From contig JBEIDK010000004.1 in the NCBI GenBank assembly GCA_040383485.1, positions 1 through 64,000 of the forward strand: 64,000 bases of DNA, written 5' to 3'. The stretch comes from JBEIDK01 sp040383485 (lineage in GTDB: Bacteria; Bacteroidota; Bacteroidia; UBA4408). Under the pieces are notes generated by a model. The model was not told the origin of the DNA. It did not search any database and was given only the letters and a program-made list of their open reading frames with translations. The translations under genes and the position numbers were made by a program. Shown one piece after another: positions 27,539 through 39,100 of this stretch. Within the stretch, counting starts at the first letter, position 1. Every line of letters begins with the position of its first letter.

Positions 27539-29005
27539 ATGGCTAAAAAAGTAAGTAAACCGGTAAAGAAAGTTGCGGCAAAGCCTGCTGCTAAAAAAAT
27601 AGGAGCAAAACCCTCAGCTAAGAAACCTGTTGTTAGACCAGCAGCTAAAAAGTCAGTTACAAAAGCTCCTGCTAAGAAAGAGGTATCTAAAAGTGTTACT
27701 AAAAAGCCAATTGCTAAAGTTACGGCTAAAAAAGCAGTTGCAAAGGTTGTAACTAAAAAGCCAGTTGCAAAAGCTTCTGCAAAGAAAGTTATTGCTAAAA
27801 AGCCAATTGTTAAAGTTACAGCTAAAAAAGCGGTTGCAAAGGTTGTAACCAAAAAGCCAGTAGCAAAAGCTTCTGCAAAGAAAGTTATTGCTAAAAAGCC
27901 AATTGCTAAAGTTATAGCTAAAAAAGCGGTTGCAAAAGTTGTATCAAAAAAGCCAATTGTTAAGATAGCTACCAAAAAAGTTGTTGCAAAGATTATTACT
28001 AAAAAGCCATTAGCTAAAGTTGCCGTTAAAAATGCTGCAGCCAAGGTTACAGCAAAAAAACCAGTGGCAAAAGTTGCTGCAAAAAAAGTAGTGCCCAAGG
28101 TTGCAGCAAAAAAGCCAATTGTTAAGGTTTCTTCAAAAAAGGTGGTAACTAAGGTTACACCTAAAAAAGCTGCTGCAAAAGTTGTGGCTAAAAAGGCAGT
28201 AACAAAAACTGTTGCAAATAAGACCACAACAAAGGTTGCCCCTTCTAAAAAAGTTGCCAAAACTGTAACTAAACCACTAGTAAAAACCAAACAAAAAATC
28301 GAGAAAACAGTAAAAGCTCCTAAGAAATCAATGGTTAAGGTTGCGCCTACTCCAAAGGCAATAAAGCCGCCAAAACCTAGTAAAGAAGAAATAAAAGCTG
28401 AAAAGAAAATAATTAAAGAGGCTAAAAAATTAGCAAAGCTTCAGGCAAAAGCCCAAGCAAAAGCTGAAAAACAAGCTTTTCAAGCATCATTAAGACCAAA
28501 AGGACATAAGGAAGACTTAAAAATTGACCGTAGCCCAGAAACGATTCGTAGAGAGATTGAAGCCGCCAAGGCAATAAGTTACTCAACTAGGACTGCTGAA
28601 CCAAAGCATATTGAATTGCCCAAGCAACCAAGTTTGGAGCGTACAAAATTCAGTGATGCTGAATTGAAAGAATTTCGCGATTTGATAAATAAGAAATTAG
28701 ATGAAGCACGTAAAGATTATGATTTATTAAAAGATAGCGTATCTTCTCAAAATAATAACGGAACTGATGACACATCTCCAACTTTCAAATTATTAGAAGA
28801 TGGTTCTGAAATTCTCTCTAAAGAAGAGGCTCAGCAATTAGCGATGCGCCAACAAAAATTTATACAAAGTTTAGAAAGTGCTTTGGTTAGAATTGACAAT
28901 AAAACGTATGGAATTTGTAGAGCTACTGGTCAAATGATAAGTAAAGAAAGACTAAGAAGTGTGCCACATGCTACTTTGAGTATTGAAGCAAAAAGAGCCC
29001 AATAA
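27539..29005 (+). CDS. Histone H1-like Lys/Ala/Pro repeat protein fused to a TraR/DksA-like domain
   Basis: 488 residues in two parts. Residues 1 to about 300 are almost only K, A, V, P, T and I (AKKxVAKVxxKKP repeats), like bacterial histone H1-like proteins, and should bind DNA or RNA. After a Lys/Ala/Glu helix (about 280-335), residues 370-488 match the short Bacteroidota TraR/DksA proteins: FSDAELKEFRDLINKKLDEARKDYDLLKD, NGTDDTSPTF, a helical hairpin with LSKEEAQQLAMRQQKFIQSLESALVRI, and YGICRATGQMISKERLRSVPHATLSIEAK. The zinc-finger cysteines are reduced to one. The gene follows ileS by 18 bases, and a terminator ends it. A role in nucleoid or RNA polymerase control is inferred. Confidence 0.88.
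   Translation: MAKKVSKPVKKVAAKPAAKKIGAKPSAKKPVVRPAAKKSVTKAPAKKEVSKSVTKKPIAKVTAKKAVAKVVTKKPVAKASAKKVIAKKPIVKVTAKKAVAKVVTKKPVAKASAKKVIAKKPIAKVIAKKAVAKVVSKKPIVKIATKKVVAKIITKKPLAKVAVKNAAAKVTAKKPVAKVAAKKVVPKVAAKKPIVKVSSKKVVTKVTPKKAAAKVVAKKAVTKTVANKTTTKVAPSKKVAKTVTKPLVKTKQKIEKTVKAPKKSMVKVAPTPKAIKPPKPSKEEIKAEKKIIKEAKKLAKLQAKAQAKAEKQAFQASLRPKGHKEDLKIDRSPETIRREIEAAKAISYSTRTAEPKHIELPKQPSLERTKFSDAELKEFRDLINKKLDEARKDYDLLKDSVSSQNNNGTDDTSPTFKLLEDGSEILSKEEAQQLAMRQQKFIQSLESALVRIDNKTYGICRATGQMISKERLRSVPHATLSIEAKRAQ
27701..27954 (+). repeat. 96-bp coding tandem repeat, about 2.6 copies
   Basis: Units begin at 27701, 27797 and 27893 with AAAAAGCCAATTG and are nearly identical over 96 bases (32 codons); the third is partial and then diverges. 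They encode KKPIAKVTAKKAVAKVVTKK followed by PVAKASAKKVIA. The repeat is a likely site of copy-number change. Confidence 0.85.
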
Positions 29006-29024
29006 TTTTAGAAAAATAAACATT

Positions 29025-29055
29025 AAAGCACTCAAATAATATTGGGTGCTTTTTT
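29025..29055 (+). terminator. Rho-independent terminator after the H1-DksA gene
   Basis: The stem AAAGCACTCA / TGGGTGCTTT (29025-29034 with 29043-29052, one T-G wobble) with an 8-base loop is followed by a T-run to 29055. It lies 20 bases after the stop codon and closes the ileS/H1-DksA unit. Confidence 0.85.
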
Positions 29056-29131
29056 ATGATTTTTAACCTAATGAAATGAATTTTCCTTCAAAAGTTTTTT
29101 TTGATAGATTTGTTTACACTTTATTATTGTA

Positions 29132-32100
29132 TTGCTTAAGTCCAGAATAAATATTTTATTAATTTTTTGTTTGCTAATGTTTTTACTAAGTAAAAATATT
29201 TTCTCTCAAACATTTATTCCAATAACTGTAACTGGCCATACTAGAGACGTAATTGCAGAGGCTTCATCGGCAGTAACAACTACTAATATAGGCATGGATT
29301 TGCAAAATCATGTACTCTATACACAAGCATTTGCTGCATCTCAAAGTATTGCAGGAGGGTTGCCAAATTCAGGCACAATTGTAAATGGTTTAAGAACTTA
29401 CCAACTTGCTTCTTTTACAAGTAATAATGCTTTTTATCTTCAACCATCAACCACACAAACAATAACATTTACAACTCCTGCAAAGTATTCTAAACTTAGT
29501 ATGTGTGGTTTTTCCACACAAGGTTCAAGTGTTATTAAAGCAGTTGTTCATTTTACTGATGGTACAACATTTACACCTCCTAATTTTAATATTGCAGATT
29601 GGTTCTTTGGTACTGGGAATGTATCATGTTGTTATGGTAGGGTAGTCAGAAATCCACCTCCATATACTCCTAATGGTTTGCCATCAAATCCGCAATTTGA
29701 TAGGTATGAAATTACCCTTTCATGTGCAAATCAAAAGAAGTTAGTTCAAAAAATCGTGGTACAATATATTTCTGGAAACTCTAGTTCTACAAGGATGTTT
29801 GTAATGGCAGTTTCAGGAGTTCCTTATAATTTTTCATCAGTTGATTTTCCTGGACATATTGTTTGTACAGGTCCAGGTACCGGAACCGACACCATTATAG
29901 TTTCTGGCAATAGTGGGCCTTATCAATACTCATGGAATACTGTGCCAGTGCAAACAGGAAATATTGCTACTGGATTATCAGCCGGAAATTATATTTGCAC
30001 AATAACTGATATTAATAATTGCGTTAATAAGGATACCATAACTATCCTTGAAGACTCCGTTGCAATTGCCTCTATTGCTACAAGTGAAGACTCTATTTGT
30101 ATTGGCGATTCGGTGCAATTGAGTGTTACTGGTCTTTTAAGCTATACATGGCAACCCAACGGACTGCAAGACTCAAGTACTTATGTATTACCAATTGCAA
30201 CTACCAATTACGTTGTTTCAGGTACAAATAACTCAGGGTGTTCAGGCGCCGATACCATTACAATCTACATAAAACCAAATCCTACTTTAACCATTACACC
30301 GGGCATTAGTACCATTTGTTTTGGCGATTCAATTGCTTTGCAAGCATCAGGGGCAGTAAGTTATTCTTGGCTACCATCAAATACATTGAATAATTTAAAC
30401 ACTGCCTCAGTGATTGCAAATCCTAGTTTTGCAACTACTTATACACTTTCAGGTACCAATGCATTTGGTTGCACTTCCCAAACAAATGCAACCGTTAACG
30501 TAAGTCAGCTGCCAAACATCAATGTAAATAATGCTACCATTTGCCTTGGCAATTCAGCTATTATTACTGCGCAAGGTGCTGGCAATTATGTATGGTCTCC
30601 ATCAACAAGCCTAAGCAATAGTTCAGGAGTTGTTGTTTCGGCAACCCCAACTGCAACTTCTACCTACACGGTTATTGGCAATATACAAGGTTGCTACGAT
30701 ACTGCCACTGCTGTTGTAACAGTTAACCCACTTCCTGCAACTCCAGTAATAACTGCATTGCTACCAACTGCTTTTTGTATTGGTGACTCAACCATATTAT
30801 CAACAACTACCTATAGTTCATATCTATGGTCAACAAGTCAAACACAAAACACAATTTCTGCTTATTTTTCAGGCAATTATACGGTAAGCGGTATTGATAG
30901 TAATGGCTGTGTATCATTGCCTTCAGCACCTATCAATGTGATGGCTTATACCTTGCCTTTACCACCTACATTAATTGCTAACTCATCAACTACCATTTGT
31001 ATGAATGATAGCTTATTGCTGTCCTTACAAACAAATGTTTTTAATCCTATTTTTAGCTGGAACCCAACAGCAATCAATGTAAATAACGATAGTGTATATG
31101 TTCATTTATCAAACACATACAATGCAATTGTAACAGATACAAACGGATGTGTTTCTGTTCAATCAAATTCAATTGTTGTTAATGCAACTCCTTTGCCAGC
31201 TGCGCCAAGCATTATACCAATAGGTTCTACATCTTTTTGCGATGGAGATAGTGTAATTTTATCTATGACAATGGCCGGCAATTACCTTTGGAATACCAAC
31301 GAAACGACTTCAAATATTATAGTAAAAACAACAGGTAATTATTTTGTAAATGTGGTTGATACCTGCGGTATTACTCATACCCCAAATATAACAGTTAATG
31401 TTTTTCCAAATCCTGTTGCTATGTTTAGTGTAGCTGATTCTAGCGGATGTGCTCCATTTGATTTTAAACCAACTAATTTAAGTTCAGGAGCTGTAACATA
31501 TAATTGGGATATAGGCAATAATACTTTTTTGCCAGGATTTGAACCAGGCCACCAATTTAACATACCTGGAATATACACAATTAAACTAATTGCTTTTTCC
31601 TCACAAGGTTGTATAAATGAACTAACAAAGAATGACGTAATTAGTGTTGGTGGTCCTCCAATTTTAGGTTTTACATTTACTCCTGATAGCGTCTTAATTA
31701 ATGAAACAACAAAATTTATTCGGTTTTACTCTACAACACAAAATGCCGATAGTATATATTGGTTGTCAAAAGAATATGAAGTATCGGGGACTGGTAATGA
31801 GTTTCAAGTTACAATGCCTGATACAGGTTTACACCGTGTAACTTTATATGCATACACAAATCTTGGGTGTTCCGATAGCTTAATCAAAGAAATATATGTA
31901 GCTGGTGGATTTTCTTTTTATATGCCCAATGCTTTTTCACCTACAAATAATGACTTATTAAATGCTTCCTTTAAACCTTCTTTTATTCATATAGATAAAC
32001 AAGCGTTTGAGTTAGAAATATTTGATAGGTGGGGAATAAAAGTAACGACAATTAAAAATCCTGATGTTGGTTGGGACGGTAAAATAAACGGGGAATATAA

Positions 32101-32185
32101 AACTGGTATTTATAATTGGATTGTAAATTGTTTAGATGATAGGGGAGTGAAGCACCAATTTTCAGGTAGTGTAAGTTTATTATAA
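29132..32185 (+). CDS. T9SS type B secreted protein with SprB-like and PKD-like repeats
   Basis: 1017 residues. The TTG start at 29132 gives a good signal peptide (LKSRINILLIFCLLMFLLSKNIFSQ); the first ATG in frame falls inside the hydrophobic core. An N-terminal domain of about 200 residues (WFFGTGNVSCCYGRVVRNPPPYTP) of unknown family is followed by a SprB-like repeat (GPYQYSWNTVPVQTGN, GLSAGNYICTITDINNC), five or six Ig-like repeats with a recurring CxGDSxxL motif (CIGDSVQLS, CFGDSIALQ, CLGNSAIIT, CIGDSTILS), a PKD-like domain (about 765-840) and a type-B sorting domain (IFDRWGIKVTTI, GWDGKINGEYKTGIYNW). Likely a surface adhesin-like protein exported by T9SS; the ligand is unknown. Confidence 0.85.
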   Translation: MLKSRINILLIFCLLMFLLSKNIFSQTFIPITVTGHTRDVIAEASSAVTTTNIGMDLQNHVLYTQAFAASQSIAGGLPNSGTIVNGLRTYQLASFTSNNAFYLQPSTTQTITFTTPAKYSKLSMCGFSTQGSSVIKAVVHFTDGTTFTPPNFNIADWFFGTGNVSCCYGRVVRNPPPYTPNGLPSNPQFDRYEITLSCANQKKLVQKIVVQYISGNSSSTRMFVMAVSGVPYNFSSVDFPGHIVCTGPGTGTDTIIVSGNSGPYQYSWNTVPVQTGNIATGLSAGNYICTITDINNCVNKDTITILEDSVAIASIATSEDSICIGDSVQLSVTGLLSYTWQPNGLQDSSTYVLPIATTNYVVSGTNNSGCSGADTITIYIKPNPTLTITPGISTICFGDSIALQASGAVSYSWLPSNTLNNLNTASVIANPSFATTYTLSGTNAFGCTSQTNATVNVSQLPNINVNNATICLGNSAIITAQGAGNYVWSPSTSLSNSSGVVVSATPTATSTYTVIGNIQGCYDTATAVVTVNPLPATPVITALLPTAFCIGDSTILSTTTYSSYLWSTSQTQNTISAYFSGNYTVSGIDSNGCVSLPSAPINVMAYTLPLPPTLIANSSTTICMNDSLLLSLQTNVFNPIFSWNPTAINVNNDSVYVHLSNTYNAIVTDTNGCVSVQSNSIVVNATPLPAAPSIIPIGSTSFCDGDSVILSMTMAGNYLWNTNETTSNIIVKTTGNYFVNVVDTCGITHTPNITVNVFPNPVAMFSVADSSGCAPFDFKPTNLSSGAVTYNWDIGNNTFLPGFEPGHQFNIPGIYTIKLIAFSSQGCINELTKNDVISVGGPPILGFTFTPDSVLINETTKFIRFYSTTQNADSIYWLSKEYEVSGTGNEFQVTMPDTGLHRVTLYAYTNLGCSDSLIKEIYVAGGFSFYMPNAFSPTNNDLLNASFKPSFIHIDKQAFELEIFDRWGIKVTTIKNPDVGWDGKINGEYKTGIYNWIVNCLDDRGVKHQFSGSVSLL

Positions 32186-32330
32186 ATTATACTATTTCTG
32201 ATTTACTCATTTATAATCGGGTTAGAAGATTCTTCATTTTTTTATCATTAGTTTGTTTTAAAACCAAAGATTTGTAGCACAGTTTGAACATCATTTTTTT
32301 AAATGTTACCCAAATATTAAATTTTCATTA

Positions 32331-32338
32331 TATATTTG
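32331..32338 (+). promoter_or_regulatory. Candidate -7 promoter box for plsY
   Basis: TATATTTG matches TAnnTTTG exactly and lies 21 bases before TTG 32359. It sits inside the longest possible plsY reading frame and therefore argues for the downstream start. No clear -33 TTG is visible. Confidence 0.45.
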
Positions 32339-32358
32339 CGCACTTTAAAAAACAAAGT

Positions 32359-33012
32359 TTGATAACGCCTTTTAATATACTTGCATTAATTTTAGCTTAC
32401 CTAATTGGTTCTATTCCAACTGCAGTATGGATTGGTAAGATTTTTTATAAGTTAGATATTCGTGAACATGGCAGTGGAAATGCTGGTGCTACCAATACTT
32501 TTAGAATTCTTGGAAAAAAAGCTGGTATCCCTGTTTTAATCATTGACATCTTAAAAGGAATTATGGCCGTATCGCTAGCTAAATTATTTGGCAATTATAA
32601 CAACGGAGGCGATTCTCTTATTAACTTACAAATTGCACTAGGCATTTCTGGTTTTTTAGGACATCTATACCCTATTTATGTTGGATTTAGAGGAGGCAAA
32701 GGTGTTGCCACAATGCTCGGAATTGTTATCGCACTTAATTTTCCTTCAGCCTTATTAGCGGTTGTTGTTTTTATAATTGTGTTTGCGATTTTTAAATATG
32801 TTTCATTAAGTGCTATTATAGCAGCTTACAGTTATCCTGTTTTTGTACTAGTATTTTACAAATCAGATTCCCCAACTATGGTTGTTTTTTCGCTATTGGT
32901 AGCTATTTTAATAACCATAACTCACCAAAAAAATATTGAAAGGTTAGTACACAAAACAGAATCAAAGATGTTGTTATTTAAGCCTAAGTTACAAACAAAG
33001 CTAATTGAATAA
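32359..33012 (+). CDS. plsY: Glycerol-3-phosphate acyltransferase PlsY
   Basis: PlsY acylates glycerol-3-phosphate from acyl-phosphate (EC 2.3.1.275), the first step of phospholipid synthesis, in the inner membrane. I choose TTG 32359, giving 217 residues and an N-terminus (LITPFNILALILAYLIGSIPTAVWIGK) that matches the family. A frame open from 32284 adds 25 residues, but a -7 promoter box lies within it. Conserved motifs: GSIPTAVWIGK, REHGSGNAGATNTFRILGKKAG, GHLYPIYVGFRGGKGVAT and the final helices. It acts upstream of cdsA (54.2 kb) in the same pathway, though the genes are not linked. Confidence 0.93.
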   Translation: MITPFNILALILAYLIGSIPTAVWIGKIFYKLDIREHGSGNAGATNTFRILGKKAGIPVLIIDILKGIMAVSLAKLFGNYNNGGDSLINLQIALGISGFLGHLYPIYVGFRGGKGVATMLGIVIALNFPSALLAVVVFIIVFAIFKYVSLSAIIAAYSYPVFVLVFYKSDSPTMVVFSLLVAILITITHQKNIERLVHKTESKMLLFKPKLQTKLIE

Positions 33013-33049
33013 CTTATTTGTATTTTTTTTCTATATTCATTGATAACCT

Positions 33050-33057
33050 TATTTTTG
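33050..33057 (+). promoter_or_regulatory. Candidate -7 promoter box for the giant SPOR protein gene
   Basis: TATTTTTG fits TAnnTTTG and lies 57 bases upstream of ATG 33115. The -33 element is not clear at canonical spacing. Confidence 0.35.
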
Positions 33058-33114
33058 CCTTAAACGTATAAAAAATAGTTTGTGGAATCTTGAGTAATTC
33101 TGCATCAGTAACTT

Positions 33115-36100
33115 ATGCTAGTAGGCAAACACGGAACAATTAAATTTTATTTATTTATCGCATTTTCGCTGATGCAATTGGCTGTTTCTTTCGCCCAAAC
33201 TGAATATGGCTCGGAGAAGGAGTTAAAGAAAAAAGCAGATGGTTTTTTTGACAAAGAAGAGTATATAACTTGCATAACAATGTACTCTCAATTGTTGAGT
33301 ATTTATCCTAAAGACCCAGAATATAATTTTAGATATGGCGTTTGTAATCTTTATGCTGGAAGCGAAAAGGACAAGTCAATTGCTTATTTATCGTTAGCGG
33401 CTAAAAGTGAAGAAGTTGACAAAGAGGTATTCTATTATTTAGGGAAGGCACTTCATCTCAACTATAGATTTGATGAAGCAATTGCAAACTATAATATTTT
33501 CAAAACAAAAGCATCCGCAAAATCGCTTTTAAAACTGGATGTGAATAGGCAAATTGAGATGTGCAACAATGGCAAGGATTTGCTCAGAAATATTACCGAC
33601 TTACAAGTTGTCGATAAAAACGAATTTCCAATACTAGATTATTTTAGAGCATATGATTTGACTAGTATAGATACCAGAATTTTAGTTAAGCCAGAGGATA
33701 TGCAAACTCCTGCCGATAAGAAAAAAAATGACCAAAGTGTAATAATTCAAAAAAATAATGCCCAAGAAATATATTTTAGTAGTTATGGCGAAAATCCTAA
33801 AGGAAGCAGGGATATCTATAAAATTGTTAAGCTGCCTAATTATACTTTCAGTAAACCAATAATACTTGATAAGGAAATTAATACTCCTTATGATGAGGAG
33901 TATCCTTATGTTACGCCTGATGGGAAGACCTTATATTTTTGTTCTAAAGGTCATAATTCGATGGGGGGCTATGATATTTTTAAAAGTGAATATAATGTTG
34001 AAACAGGAAAGTATTCAACTCCAGTTAATTTAGACTTTGCAATAAATACCCCTGATGATGACATATTATACGTGTATGATGGTAAAGGCGAATTTGCCTA
34101 TTTTTCGTCGAAGCGAAACTCTGGAGCAGATAAAATTACAGTTTATAAAATTAAGAATCAGAGGATACCTGGAACTGTAGCAATGGTTAAAGGGAATTTT
34201 TATACAACAGATGAAAAAACTCATCAGGCAGCAAAGATTACACTCAAAAACCAAGCAGGTACTAAAATTATTGGCGCTTATAATGTCAATCCTAAAACTG
34301 GTGATTACCAATTCATGATTCGTCAAGGAGAAACATATCTATATACAGTTGAAAGTAAGGATTTTGAAACAATGAGTAGGGAAGTTAAAATCCCGGTATT
34401 GACCGAACTAACTCCTGTAAAGCAAAAAATTAATCTAAAGCATGAAGGAAATTCAGATTTGCTAACTATTTCCACTGAGATAGAAGCTGGCTCAACACCT
34501 GAACTAATTCAAGCCACAATGGCTATGTTGCGCGATAGGGCAAATTTGACAGTTAGCTCAGGCCCTAGCCTTGAGAATGAAACTATTACTAAAAACGAAC
34601 CTAAAGCAATTGTTGATGAAGTCAATAAAAATCTGAGTAGCACAGAGAATAAATCATTAGTTGCAACATCAGAAATACAATCAACAAACTCTGAAAATAA
34701 ACCTGCAGTTACAACTTCTCCAACACAGATAATTAGTACAGAGAATAAACCAACAGTTTCAGCTTCTTCAAATATATCTTCAACAGAAAATAAACCTAAG
34801 GTAACAACTTCTCCAACACAGCCAAATAACAATGAAAATAAACCTACAGTTACAACTTCTCCAACACAGACCATTAGCGCAGAGAATAAGCCTTCAATTG
34901 CAACATCAGAAATACAAACAACAAACTCTGAAAATAAACCAACAGTTTCAGCTTCTCCAACACAGAAAATTATTGCAGAAAATAAACCAACAGTTTCAGC
35001 TTCTCCAGATAAATCATCAACAGAAAATAAACCTGCGGTAACAGCTTCTCCAACACAAACAAGTAGCGCTGAAAATAAACAAACAGTTGTAACAAATACT
35101 TCAAAGCCGGTTGTTTCAGATAACGCTTCAACACCAATTACTCAAATAAGTAATTCGAAAACAAGTGTAGCCACTAATGTTAAATTGGATAAGCAGTCTG
35201 TATTAGCTAATGTTTTTTCAGAGTCTAAAAAAAGTGAACAAGAAGCAATAGCTTTAGATTTGAAAGTTGAGGAAGAAAAAAATAAAATTATAGAAAAAAA
35301 TGACTCAGTAAAATTGGTTGACTTTAGAACAGAAGAGTTAACGACAATGACAACGAAATTAAATAATCCCATGCAACTCGAAATTGCTAGAGAAAGGATT
35401 GATGAGTTGAGAGATGAGTCGGTGTGGTTAAAAAAGCAAGCAGCCGAGGCTGCAATTAAAGTAGAGCAATATAAAAAGGAAGCCGCACAAGAAAGAGCCA
35501 ATGCGATTGAAGAAAAAGCGTTTGCTGATAAATTGTCTTTAGCGGCGAGCAATAATAATGAAGCTGAATTTGAAAGGTTGTATTATTCTAAATTTCCAAA
35601 ACAACAAGCAATATCTAGCAACGACAATAGTATAAATACAAATTCTCAAATTCCTGATGCTGAAAAAACTAATGAGCAATTAAAATCCGATATTGTAAAT
35701 ATTGAAAGTAAAAAAGATATTCTAAAATTAGATATTACTAAAACAAATAGTCCTCAAGTAAAAACAGTAATTAATAATCAAATTACGGCCTTAGAAAAAG
35801 AAAAAGTAGAAAAGGAAAATGTATTGGCAGCGAGAGACGCAGCGGCTGCTGGCACAACAGAAAAATCTCAATCAACAACGAATGCTAACTTTGTAGATGC
35901 GGCAAACTATCCTGATGAAGCAAAGATATTAGTAAACACTGGAAACAATCTAATGTTAGAAAGTGCTCAACTTAAGAAAGAAGCAGAAACAACCAGAAAA
36001 AATGCAGCAACTATAGGGAAACTAGAAACAAAAAACTCCGAATTAATTAGAGCTTCTAATTTAGATAAAGAAGCGCGCCAGAAGGAAATTGAAGCATATA

Positions 36101-39100
36101 CTGGTTTAATGCAAGCAAATGCTTTACTTAAAAAATCTCAAGAATTATTGGTAGTTACTAATTCAAATGCTGTCGTAGAAAAAAAGAATCTGCCAGCATA
36201 CATAACTGCAAATAATTTGAATAACCAAGCAATTGATGGTTTTAAATTGGCTGAAAATGCAAGAAATTCAGCTATAAAAGAACCAAATCTTAAGTTAAAA
36301 TCGGAACGATTTAAAGATGCATTTGAAACTGAAAAATTAGCATTGCAGCAACAAAAAAAATCTATTGAAACATTCACGCAATTAAATCCTGATGGTTTAA
36401 ATAAGACAGCACTTGCAAATGCAAATTCATCATCAATAACTAATGCTACTGCAAATAATAGTGATGCCATAAGTAAGTCTCAAATAGTTGCTAATGAATC
36501 AATAAAAAATACTAATCCTGATGAAGTAAGAAAGGAGTTTGAAAAGTCGGATAAATTTCCTCAGTATACAGCACTAAACAATGAGAAGAAGGCTATTGAT
36601 GAATTAATTATACCTAAAAAGATTGAAATAGATACTTTAAAGAAAACATCTGAGAAAGACCTTGCAACTGCATCAGATTTGCGTTCTTATGCTGAGACAT
36701 TAAAAAGTAAATCGAAGAAAGAATCTGCGTTAAACGCTGCAACTGTATATGAAAATAATGGTACAAAAACCAATATTAAAGTTGCTGAAAAGCAAAAAGT
36801 TGTTGACTCATTACAAACTGTTTCTGAGGCAAAAAAGAATGAAGCAGATGTGATATTTTCTAAATTTGAAAATCAACTAAATCCTTCCGTTGCTAGTAAT
36901 ATTAATACTTCTGAAAAGCCTATAAAAGAGCTTGATTATACTCAGGAGCAATTAAATGCCATTGTAAAAAAATCTGAGTACCTTACCTATTATCAAACCA
37001 AATATAATGGTGATAGTTTAGAATTTGAATACCAAAAAACCTTTAAGAAAGTTGAGGCATTTAAAACCGAGGCTGATGCTTTACTTGCTGAGAAGGAAAA
37101 ATATGAATCAGATTCGAAAAAAGAAAGGAATCCTACAAAAAAAATAGAGCTTAAAAAGTTAGCTAAAGAAAAAGATGAGCAAAGTTTAGCTAAAATTGCC
37201 TCTGCAGATTCATTGTATGAGATAGCTCAAAGCTTTGCCAAGAAAATTGAATTGGCTGATAATAAATTGCAGTTAGTGGTTAATCGTTTAGATAACAAGT
37301 CAGCAGAAGAATTTCCACTAATATATTATGCTTTAGCAAAAAAACCATTTGATATGACTAAAGAGGAATATAGTAATACTAAAAAAAGTATTTCTCTTAA
37401 CGAGTCAGCCAATCCAATTGAAATTAAAAATATACAAGCTCCTTTAACTCAAAATTCTCCTGCCACTAATGACAATAAAACAAAAACAGATGGTATTGCT
37501 ATTGTAAATAATAATTCCATTAATAATTCAACTCCTAGTAAGCCAAACGAAACTTATAATGCGGCTACTGCAACAGTAAACAGCGATGCACTTAATTCAA
37601 ATAAAACCTCAATTGATACTGGATTAATGAAGCCTTCAACTGTTATTACTGCAGTAAAACAAACGACATCTGCTGCACCAAAGAATAATATAAAACCAAT
37701 TGAAGGCTTGGATTATACTCAAGATGATTTGGACAATATTAGAAGAAGCACCAATTATCAAAAATATTATAGAGATAAGTATAATGGCGATAGTTTGGAG
37801 TATGTTTATCAAAAGGTTTTTAAACAAGTAGAGACATTAAAGGCGCAGGCGGAAAAGTTATATGAAGAAAAAGAGACCCTAATTGAAGAGGCTAAAGAAG
37901 AACTCGATGCTAAAAAGAAGCAAGAAAAACGATTATTAGCCAAGCAAAAAGGAGAGGAGGCTTCAGCAAAGATAGATGAAGCCGATATATTATATGGAAC
38001 AGCACAGGAGTTGGCAAAAAAAATTGAAGAGTCGGATAAAAAACTACAAGTTGTTGTAAATGCTTTAGATGACAAGTCTGCTGATGAGTTTCCTCTAATT
38101 TATAATAGTTTGGCACAAAAACCTTTTGATAAAACACAAGAAGAATATAATGCAATACTTGCAACTAAAAATCAAGATGCGAAGAATGAAACTCCTCAAC
38201 AAATAAATGATTCTAATAAATTAGAAGGAATAGCTGCAACAAATAAAATAGACAATAAACCAGCACAAAATACTGAAACTAATACAGCAAATTCATTAAT
38301 AAATGCAAAGCAAACTGTTCAGTCAAATAAAAAGGATTCTGAAATTAAACAAACAAGAATTCAAGAAATTAACGGATCCGAAAATTTTGAAATTCAAGAA
38401 TCAAATGCATATTCTACCGATATACCATTGGATGTTGAGTTGCCAAAAGGAATTATATTCAAAGTACAAATAGGTGCATACAAACGAAAGGTTGCAGCCA
38501 CAGCATTTGGAGGTATTAAACCAATAAGTGGCGAAACTTCAAGAACTGGAATGATAAGGTATAGCGCTGGAGCTTTTAAAAATTTCAATTCTAGTAATGA
38601 AGCAAGGAAGAAGATAAATAGGGCAGGTTTTAATGATGCTTATATAATTGCATTTTGTAACGGCGCAAGAATAGATGTAAATAGAGCAAAAAAAATGGTT
38701 GATGAAGGAAAAGATTGCGAAGGAAATAATACTAATGAAAGCATTGCTCTAAATAAATCATATAACAGTGCTAATTTAAGTGAAGAAATGATTCAAATAT
38801 TAGCCACTCAAAAGAATCTTAAAAAGACAGAAGGCCTTTTATATACAGTACAAGTAGGTGTTTATAAAAGACTAATTTCAGCCAAAAGGTTATATAATTT
38901 GAACGACTTATATTATGATACTTTGCGTAGAGGATTAATACGTTATTCACATGGTGTTTTTAATGATAAAGGGGCAGCAATAAAAGCAAAGAATAAAGTA
39001 GTAGAAATTGGTATTAAAGATGCATTTGTTATTCCTTATTTTAATAAAAGATACATACCTGAAGCTGAAGCAGAGAGACTTAAATCTAGTGATAGAAATA

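Noticed and set aside
27701..27954. Direct repeats considered as a CRISPR array
   Set aside because: Units are contiguous, in frame and coding, with no spacers and no cas genes nearby; the same holds for 34640-35095.
27517..28290. 257-codon open frame on the minus strand opposite the H1-like repeats
   Set aside because: It is the antisense of the Lys/Ala repeat region; its Phe/Thr/Ala periodicity mirrors the AAG/GCT codons of the real gene, and it has no independent support.
34509..34874. 121-codon minus-strand frame with apparent peptide repeats
   Set aside because: Antisense shadow of the ENKPxVxxSPTQ coding repeats in the giant SPOR protein gene.
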